Source: Neocallimastix lanati (nom. inval.) (taxonomy: Eukaryota; Neocallimastigomycota; Neocallimastigomycetes; Neocallimastigales; Neocallimastigaceae). From it: DNA of 64,000 bases. Position numbers and translations under genes: made by a program. Below are positions 53,481-64,000 of the stretch, piece by piece (positions within the stretch are counted from its first letter, which is position 1; every line of letters starts with the position of its first letter). The stretch covers positions 1,670,001-1,734,000 of the forward strand of contig JACVTC010000002.1 in the NCBI GenBank assembly GCA_016946835.1, in the 5' to 3' direction. The notes beneath the pieces were generated by a model, which was not told where the DNA came from, searched no databases, and saw nothing but the letters and a program-made list of their open reading frames with translations.

Positions 53481-56400
53481 TTCAATATATAATTTAAAAT
53501 AATATAACATCATAATGTTAATTAGAATTAAAAATAAAATTAAAATAAAATAAAAAAAAAAAAAAAAAAATAAAGAAAATTTAAATAATTAATTAAAATA
53601 ATACTATTTAATTATTGAAATTATATTAAATATATTTTATACTAAAATTTATTTAATTTAATTTACCTGAATCATCTAAGTTATTAAGCTTAATGATAGT
53701 TTTAAGAGTACTACGAATTAAATCCATATGTTTATCCTTTTCTTGTTTAACGTCAGACTTTTTAGTTTTCTTATTAAGAGTTTCCTTTAATGGATCAACC
53801 ATATCTTCTAATCTTTGTGAAATAATATTTGGAGCAATTATACATAATTTTTGAATAATTAAATGTGAAAGAATTCTAATTTCATTATTTGGATCTCTTA
53901 AACCAGTTAAAACGTATTGAATGAATTCAAAGAGATCAAGATAATTTGGACGGTTATTTAATAAAGTGTACATACAATCATATGCACTCTATGTATTTTC
54001 ATTTTTATTATTATATTGAATATATATAATATAAAAAAAACAAAAAAAATATTATAATTAAAATATATTAATAAAATTTAAAATTTAAAAAATTTTGATT
54101 AATATAAATATATATATATATATATATTTTTTTTATATTTTATCAAAATTAACCTTTCTAATAGTTAAACCATCATCAACTTGATATTTAAATGGTCCCA
54201 TTTCAACAGTATGAATTAAATCGGTATTAATTTTGGTTTGCTCATATAATAATGGAAGTAATTCAGAAATACAATTACGAATTAAGTCTGGTTTATTGTA
54301 AGCAGCAGAATTTAATGCTGATAATGAAATTCTACGAAGTTCCTGTATTTAATATAATTAATATAATTTAAAAAATTAATAAAGAAAATCACGATTAATA
54401 ATAATAATAATAAAAATATACATATATATTTATATATTTAATATTTAATATATATATGCATTTTATTTTTTGCTTTTAAGCTTAATGAAGAAAAATTAAT
54501 TATTTACATCATCTGAATCACCAATAAATTTTAAGAAATCATATATCATAGTTTGTAAAATTTCATCAAAGTTTGAATTCTTTTGTTCAGTGAAAGTATA
54601 TCTAATAGCAGTAACAACTGTAGAACGAATAGTGTTGCTTTCAGATTCGACACGTTTCTATTTTTTTTTTATTAAATATAAAATATTTTAATTAATTTAA
54701 TATTAATTAAATTTAAAATATAATATTCAAAATCATTAATTTATAAACTAATAATAAAAAAAAAAAAATTAAAAAATAAAATTACTTTTAAATCTGTTAA
54801 AAGATCTGATGGACAACTTAAACTGAGTTTACCAATACATTCAGCAATGATACTCTTAATATTATTTTCAGTTGTACCTTCACATAAATTAAATAATAAA
54901 TTCCAAATTTCTTGAATGTATGGGAATTTTTGACCACTCTTTAATTCATCACTCTTAATATATTTATTAATTGTTTCCTTTAAAGCTAATAAAGCAAAAC
55001 GCTTATTTTCATTATCGTTATTAATACAATCTACTAAATATGGAACATAGACGTTAATATTACCTAAGGTAATATTACCAAGAGCATAAGCAGCTGCATG
55101 CTTTCTTTCATCATTGCCAGATGAGAAAACATCATGAATTTTGATGTGAATATCTTTATAATAATCATATAAATTAATTTTACTACCAATTTCACCAAGA
55201 CATAATAAAGATAAGTAAACAATATCATCTTTACAGTTATTATCGTTAATTGATTTAACAAAATTGTCAATTAAGACTTGACATTCATTAATATTATTTT
55301 TACTCATAATAGCAACAGCAACACCAATACAAGTAGCTAAAACTGAGTAGGATTGCTTAGTCATTTTGTCATCATTAAGTTCGTTATTAGTAATGTTTTC
55401 AATTAATTGAGAATAGAAATTTCTATTTTCTTCTGGACTATCTACTGAAGAAATAACTCTTACAGTACTTAAAAGAGCTTCTTGTCCATGACCACTATCA
55501 ACGACATTACTATATAATTTAATAATATTATAAATAATGTCTTTAATACTTTTATTATTTTCAATATAAACTCTATTACAATTTTCAATGATAGATGTTA
55601 AACAATTTAATGAATCTGGAAGAATATGAAGATCTGACTCAATGTTGTTAAAGGTATGAATAACCTCCTTCATAACTAAGTGGTATAAATCAAAATTTAA
55701 CTTTTCTTTATATTTATCCATAACAGATTTTAAGTATCTTAAACTAACAACACGATATTGACGTTGAGATTGGTGTAAAAGACTAATAGATTCAGTAATA
55801 GTATCTGAAATTATAGAAGTTAAATTAATACCTCTGGCTTGTTCATTATCAATAATTAATAATGGTGATTTAATAATTTCATTTAAAGTTTTTAAAGTAA
55901 CAATTCTTGTTAACTCATTTCTTAAACGTTCAAGAATAATTGGTAATGCTCTAGTATTCAATTCATCTGCAGAAATCTGGTCCCCTACATGATTTAATAA
56001 CACACCTAAGCAAATAATACAGTTTTCTTTAACTTCTTTATCAGAATCAGAAATACTTAAATGATCCATGATAATTTTATAAATAGAAGTGAAATAAGTA
56101 GTATAGGATTCATCAACAATTGAAATTTCATATGATTTAGTTTCACTATTATATATAATTGGTCTTAAGATCACAATTAATTTACTTAAAATTACAAAAG
56201 ATTCACAAGTAATCTTATAGAAACTATCATTTGCAGACTTTTCTAAAATACCAATAATAGTTTCATAATATTTTGAAATATCCTCAGATGTATGACTATT
56301 AATAAGTTCCTTAATGAATGATAAAGCTTCAAGTTTTAAATTAGATGATATTAAATTTCTACTATTACCAATAAGTTGTGGAGTAACAAAAATTTGTTCG

Positions 56401-56927
56401 ATTGAAGAAATAAATGAACCAATATAATCACTTAAATTACATTTAGCTTTTAACATTTCATTTAATAATTCATAAATAATTTGACGTAAAGTGATAGATT
56501 TAGTTATAATTTGTTTTGATAAAATTTTACAAATAGTATCAACTAAATTATATAATTGTTCTTTTGGATTACTTTGATAATCCATATCATTTTTTGAAGC
56601 TTCAAATGTATCATAAGAATTTGTTTTCTTAATTAAAATAATAATAGTATTTAAAATTTCAACATAAACCGAGTCTTCCCTCTCGTTTAGACGACTAATA
56701 AGAATTGGTGCAATTTCATTATAATACAATGGTAAAGATTCTGGCTTAGTTTGAATCAACGCTGCAATTAACTTGGCTGAAGCACAACGAACTTTCCAAC
56801 TAACGTCATCATCATCAGAATATTCAAGTTCACTTAAACTATATAAATTTTTCAAAATTACATGAAATATCAAATAAATTATTAAGTAAATAAAGTATTA
56901 AAAAATATATAATTATATAATTATTTG

Positions 56928-56958
<31 letters not shown>

Positions 56959-58720
56959 ATAATAATTTTTATAATAATAATTATAATAATAATAATTTTA
57001 AAAATATTATAAGTAATAATAATAATAATATATAATTTAATTATTAAAGCTTCTCTCTTACTCATCAAATTCATCACCACTGCCCATTTCATCATAAAAT
57101 TCATTATCTTCATCTTCATTGTTTGAATCTTCCATATAATTACTACTATCAACATCGTTTTCTTCTACGTAATTTGGATCATATTTAATTAATTCATTTG
57201 AAAGATTAACAATATCAGTAAGTTTTTCAGTAATAGAGATTGGACAACGTAACACAAGAGTTTCAATAGTCTGTAATAATAAAAGTTATAATTGTAATTA
57301 AAATAATTATTTATATATCTAATTTAATTTATATTTAAATAGTAGTTTATTATATATACTTTAATGCAAGTTTCACTTAATTCAGGATCGTTATTCTTTG
57401 CGTATTTTAATAAGTATGGGAATAAAGTATTAATGTGTGGTTCAAAGAACGATGAATTTGAACGACTAGCAGAATAATAAAATATTCATAATATCAAAAT
57501 ATATTAATATATATAAAAATAATATTACAAAAAATTTGCAAAAAAAAAAAATTAAAAATTATATTAATTTATAATACCATAAAGTTCCAATACATGAAAT
57601 TAAAGATTTTAAGTAATCAATATCACTAGTATTGTTTAATTCATCAATGATAAATGAAACCGTATTGTTGAACATTTCCTTAGACATAACTGTTGCAAGA
57701 CTACCCATAGCATTATTTGCTCTCTTGCGGATGGCTAATCTTGTATTATTTAATAATTTTTTTAAAGTATTTTGAATTGATTCTAAAATATTTGATTCAT
57801 TTAATAATACATAACCAAATTTACTTAATAGTTCAGAAAGAATATCAATAGTGTCAAGTTGAATTAAATGACCGTTCTTTATTTATTAAATATGTTAATT
57901 TAATATAAATATATTATTATTAGTTATATAAATATTAAATAATTATTATTTATATATATATTAAATAAATATATTATTAAATACATATATATTCATTAAA
58001 AAATTCGGTTATAATTTAAGCAATAAAACTAAATATTTAAAATTTAAAATTTCAAAGATAATTTAATGTTTACTTCTTCATTAAGTTGACTAAGTAATTT
58101 TGGTACAATTTGATCGATAATTCTTTCTGAATTTGAGGAATTAATTGGAAGCTCAGTAATAATCATCTTTAAACTAATTCCAGCTATATCTCTATGTTCT
58201 TCAGTATCACTAACTAACAATGAACATAAATAATTTGCAACTCTTACTTGTTCATTTGTTGATAAATTTTTCATCACCTTACCTAAACTTTTATATAGAA
58301 TTTATATATATATTAATTTTTAATAAATTTCAATTACAATTCCTTAGTAAATATATTATATATATTTATATATTTTTAAATAATATACCATTTTGCAGTA
58401 ATGCTTTGAACTTCACTATTTTTATCAGTTAATGAATTTAATAATGATTCAACCATTTCTTTTTCAATTCCTGAAGAAAGACTAATTTTCTGAAATTTTT
58501 CCAATTCATTTAAAAGATCATTGATTGCCATAAATCTAATATCATTATCGTTATCTTTCATCTATAATTACCATAATAAAATTAATAAAAATTATATATC
58601 ATTCATTAATATAAACATATATATATATGAATATACTTATTTATTAAGATTAATTAATTTAAAAATTACCTTGGTTAATAAACCAGAGACTGTAGAAGAA
58701 AATACTTCAGACATTGTCAT
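53336..58720 (-). CDS. CAND1: CAND1/TIP120 cullin-associated NEDD8-dissociated protein
   Basis: Eleven exons on the minus strand: 58720-58670, 58561-58389, 58287-58074, 57876-57578, 57465-57360, 57270-57062, 56838-54786, 54657-54508, 54342-54154, 53988-53667, 53445-53336. They chain in frame to 1,291 residues, close to the usual 1,230 or so. HEAT repeats run throughout. Family hallmarks are AKCLGKV (near 73), HRDIAGISLK (near 105), the acidic insert ending YSDDDDVSWKVR (near 355), DPFYKIT-like DSFYKIT, AAAYALGNI, AECIGKL and EMGPFKYQVDDGLTIRK (1131-1148). CAND1 wraps around cullin-RBX1 lacking NEDD8 and exchanges the substrate receptors of SCF-type ubiquitin ligases. Two in-frame ATGs (58720, 58714) could serve as start. 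The frames at 53653-53973, 54741-56873, 57058-57255, 58044-58277 and 58376-58561 are its exons read into introns. The last acceptor follows about 28 A residues. Confidence 0.95.
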
Positions 58721-60367
58721 ATTTACTATTATATAATTTTGGTTTAGTGAGTAAATTTATTAAAATAAAAAATCAACATATATATATCAATTTTTTAATT
58801 ATAATTAATAAAACTTTTAATTGAATGAAATATTTGTTTAATTAATTTTATATTTAATTCAAATAAAGTATTATTGTTAATAAATAGTTATATAATATAA
58901 TAAAAATAATAGTACTAATGTTTATAAATATATAAAAACCAACATTTTTTTTTTAAATTATTATTTTTATTTTGCTAATAACATATATGCTTAATACGAA
59001 ATAAATAAAAAAAAATATTTATTTAATTCTTTTTTTTTTTTAAATTTTGATTATTTGTTTATTAAAAAATTAATATACACGAGTAGGTAAAAAAAATTAT
59101 ACCTTTTACTTAATAGAATTCTAAATTTTAATTAAACTATGTTTAATAAAGTATTAATTATTATTCCCTGATATTATGATTTATTTTAATTATTTAAGAA
59201 ATTTTCTTTATTTATATATATATATACTTTTTTCTTTTTGGTATATATCTTTGTTATTTCGTTATTTTGTGAATAAGCAAAAAAATATATTTAAAAAAAA
59301 ATATAATTATAATAATAATAATAAAATATTTATTGAACTATAATAATTTGAATTTATTTCAATTTGTAATTAATATATTAATAAATATATATTTCAATTA
59401 AATACTGATTTATTAACTAATATATTATTTAATTATAAATATGATATTAAAATATAAAAAAAATATTTTTGAAATAAAAATTATTAATAATTAATACTAT
59501 TAATTAATTAATAATATTTTATATCCAAATATATAATTTATTATTAGACAAAAATTATTTATATAATATTTAGTAATAATAATATAATTATATATAAAAT
59601 GAAATATATATTATATAAGAAAAAATTATGGACCAAACATTATTAATTCAAATGTGTTGTTTATTTATTTATTTATTATTTATGTACTTATTTATTTTAT
59701 ATATTTATTTATTACTTATTATTTAACTTTATTTTTATTTATTTATTTATTTACTTATACATATTCTAATGGCTTTAATAATAAAAAGCAATAATAATAT
59801 TTATATATTAATATTTATATAATTTAAATATGTTATATATTAAGTCAAGCATAAAATAAAAAGAAAAAAAAAAAAAAAAGAAAAAGAAATTTTATTTATA
59901 AGTTAAAGTATTTACATAAATTAAGTTTATCAAAGCTTTTAAAAACTTCAATAAAAATAATATTCAAATAAATTAATAAATTAATAAAAAAAATGAACAA
60001 ACAAGTAAAAAAATTAGTGATATTACCGATATTGATTAGGAAGAATACATTCCATTAACAGAACTTAAACAACGTCTTAAACGAAAATTAATCCAAAACA
60101 ATATTACTGAGTTTGAAAATGAAAAAGGTAGGAGTACTAAAACAATTAGAAGCGAAAATTGAAACATCAAATTTATAAAAATTTTAATATGAAAAAAGAA
60201 ATTAGAAATTTATAAAAATAGGATAATTTTTTAAATTATAAATATAATATAAATTTTAATGTATTCTTTGAACAACACTTTTAAATTATATTACAAGAAT
60301 GGTGATTACAGACAAAAAATAATATGTATAATAACTATGAATAATAATGATTTAAATTTAATAAATA

Positions 60368-60398
<31 letters not shown>

Positions 60399-60774
60399 TG
60401 CTCATTTATTATTAACAATGTGGAAAAAAAAATACTTTATTTGAGACCTTTCAGATCTAAGAGTTCAAATAATTTACAATTATTAAATAAATATTTTTTT
60501 AAAAATATATATTATCCATTACTATTACAAATCAAAAACAGTTATAATTAAAGAATTTCTATTTCTTTATAAAATATTTATCATTCCAATTATTGGAAAT
60601 ATATAGAGTATTAAATATAAATATAATATAAATATTTTCTATTAATAAGTATCATTAAATATTTCAATATATTTTCTTTTTATTTCAGTGTTAACAATGA
60701 TAAATATTTCAATTAATAATTTTTATTTTTCAAATAATTAATATTTGTATATTATAAAAATATTAACCTGCACC

Positions 60775-60811
<37 letters not shown>

Positions 60812-61967
60812 GACACTTTGATATTTATAATTATTTAAATTTTTTTTTTTTCCAATTTTACAAAATTTTACGTATTAGAATGTAATATAAATGTATCATC
60901 CAATATTTAAAAAGATTAAAATAAAAATAAATCTCGAAAATTAAATAGGATTAAAAGCTTTTATATATAATGAATATATAGTAATATATTACTGTAAATT
61001 AAAATGATAATAAATTAAAATAATTTTTTTTTTTTTTTTGATATATATGTAATAAGAAAACAGAAAAAACCAAAAACATTAAATTAGTTTTTTTTAATTT
61101 TTTTAATATATTTTATAAATTGTTTTATCTTTATTAATTAATTATCAATTTAATTAAATAATAAATATTAAATTGTAAAAATATAATATAAAATTTTAAA
61201 AATAAGTTAATAAATAGGTAATTAATTAATTTATTTGTAAGTAAATAAATAAAAAATTATTCCTCATTATTTATAATTTTATTTAAACTTTTATTATATG
61301 ATATAAAGTAACTTTTACATAAAACTTTTAATTAAGTTTTTTTATTTAATCCAATAATTAAAATTTTAATAAAAAGGTATATAATATTGAAATAATAGTT
61401 TTGTTATAATTTAAAAACTAAATAATATAAAATAAATATAATTAAATTTAATTATTAAAAAGAACACCACTCGGAACAACACCAAAATGTTTCATAAATA
61501 TTTATATTTTAAAACATTCAAAATAATACAATTTTTATTAATTAAATAAAATATACACGTATATATATATTCAAAATTAATAAATTTTCATAAATGTTTT
61601 TGTATCTCATCTAAAAAGAAAATAAGAAACACTATTTTATATAATTAATTATTTTATTTAATTTTAAAATAAAAAAAAAATAAAAAAAAAAATAAGAAAA
61701 AAGATATATATACTTTATATTATAAATAATAAAGTTTATTTCGAGTTATATATATAATATATATAACATTTATTCTTTATAAAATAAGAATAAAAATTTA
61801 CAAAAATTTATATTATAAATATAAAAATTATTAATAAAAAAAGAATTTTTTTTATTAATTTAGATAAATATATATATATATATTTTAAAATTGTTATAAA
61901 GTATTATTAATCATTATTATATTTAAATATTTTGTTTATATATTAATAATAATAAAAATAATAAAAG
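58721..61967. other. Divergent intergenic region between CAND1 and the BAR gene
   Basis: AT-rich, with poly-A near 60374-60398 and 60779-60806. A coding-like relic lies at 59994-60175 (listed separately). Both flanking genes point outwards, so both promoters should lie here; no distinct site is visible. Confidence 0.5.
59994..60175 (+). pseudogene. Short coding relic, unidentified
   Basis: A stretch with more G and C than its surroundings reads ISDITDID, stop, EEYIPLTELKQRLKRKLIQN, then ITEFENEKG in one frame, and its neighbourhood is otherwise non-coding. It looks like an exon fragment with an in-frame stop. An alternative frame after 60120 (KKVGVLKQLEAKIETSNL, stop) also reads like protein. 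I cannot assign a family. Confidence 0.4.
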
Positions 61968-63838
<1,871 letters not shown>

Positions 63839-63883
63839 GTAAGTATAAATATTAATATTTTTCATCATTATCTAGAAAGTAAT

Positions 63884-63918
<35 letters not shown>

Positions 63919-64000
63919 TTATATATGTTCATTAACATAAACTTATTATTATATGACTGTTCTATATGAATTTTTAAAAACTTATTAAAATTCTAAATTA

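Overview
The window looks like nuclear DNA of an anaerobic gut fungus (Neocallimastigomycota). The base composition is extremely AT-rich, with long homopolymers, simple repeats and many small GT-AG introns. A secreted protein carries three fungal (CBM10-type) dockerins, a module typical of gut-fungal cellulosomes. A hevein-type CBM18 protein, a Gvp36-like BAR protein and Asn/Gln-rich proteins fit the same picture. The genus cannot be decided from the sequence alone. I chained exons by hand from reading frame, splice signals and family conservation; the chained reading frames close in phase.

Layout: 1-2411 (minus) an Asn/Gln-rich protein of unknown role, with an apparent 2-nt frameshift and probably a further exon at the left edge; 2848-3360 a decayed copy of part of the next gene; 5078-7851 (minus) a two-exon chemoreceptor-like protein with a solute-binding-like ectodomain and a class C GPCR seven-helix core; 7852-13897 a gene-free region of duplications, a 38-bp satellite and hairpins; 13898-20177 (plus) a CSC1/OSCA/TMEM63-type channel in ten exons, one only 4 nt long; 21827-28909 a Ty3/gypsy LTR retrotransposon (minus) with an intact pol and only the tail of gag; 31255-37286 (plus) a 25-exon secreted leucine-rich-repeat protein ending in three dockerins; 37911-39850 a large foldback/inverted-repeat element with decayed coding sequence; 40508-45685 simple repeats and a perfect 38-bp hairpin; 45686-48784 (plus) a second, single-exon CSC1-type channel; 51617-52111 (minus) a small secreted CBM18 protein; 53336-58720 (minus) an 11-exon CAND1/TIP120 orthologue; 61968 to the right edge (plus) a Gvp36-like BAR protein, truncated by the window.

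The genes do not form one pathway. Several act at the cell surface or outside the cell: the chemoreceptor-like GPCR and the two CSC1 channels could sense the surroundings, while the LRR-dockerin protein and the CBM18 protein are secreted and probably bind the cellulosome or cell wall. CAND1 (exchange of cullin-RING ligase substrate receptors) and the BAR protein (membrane curvature) are housekeeping genes. The most unusual observations are the 4-nt microexon, the one-repeat-per-exon structure of the LRR gene, very long (ATT)n tracts confined to introns, and the large inverted repeat at 37911-38706.
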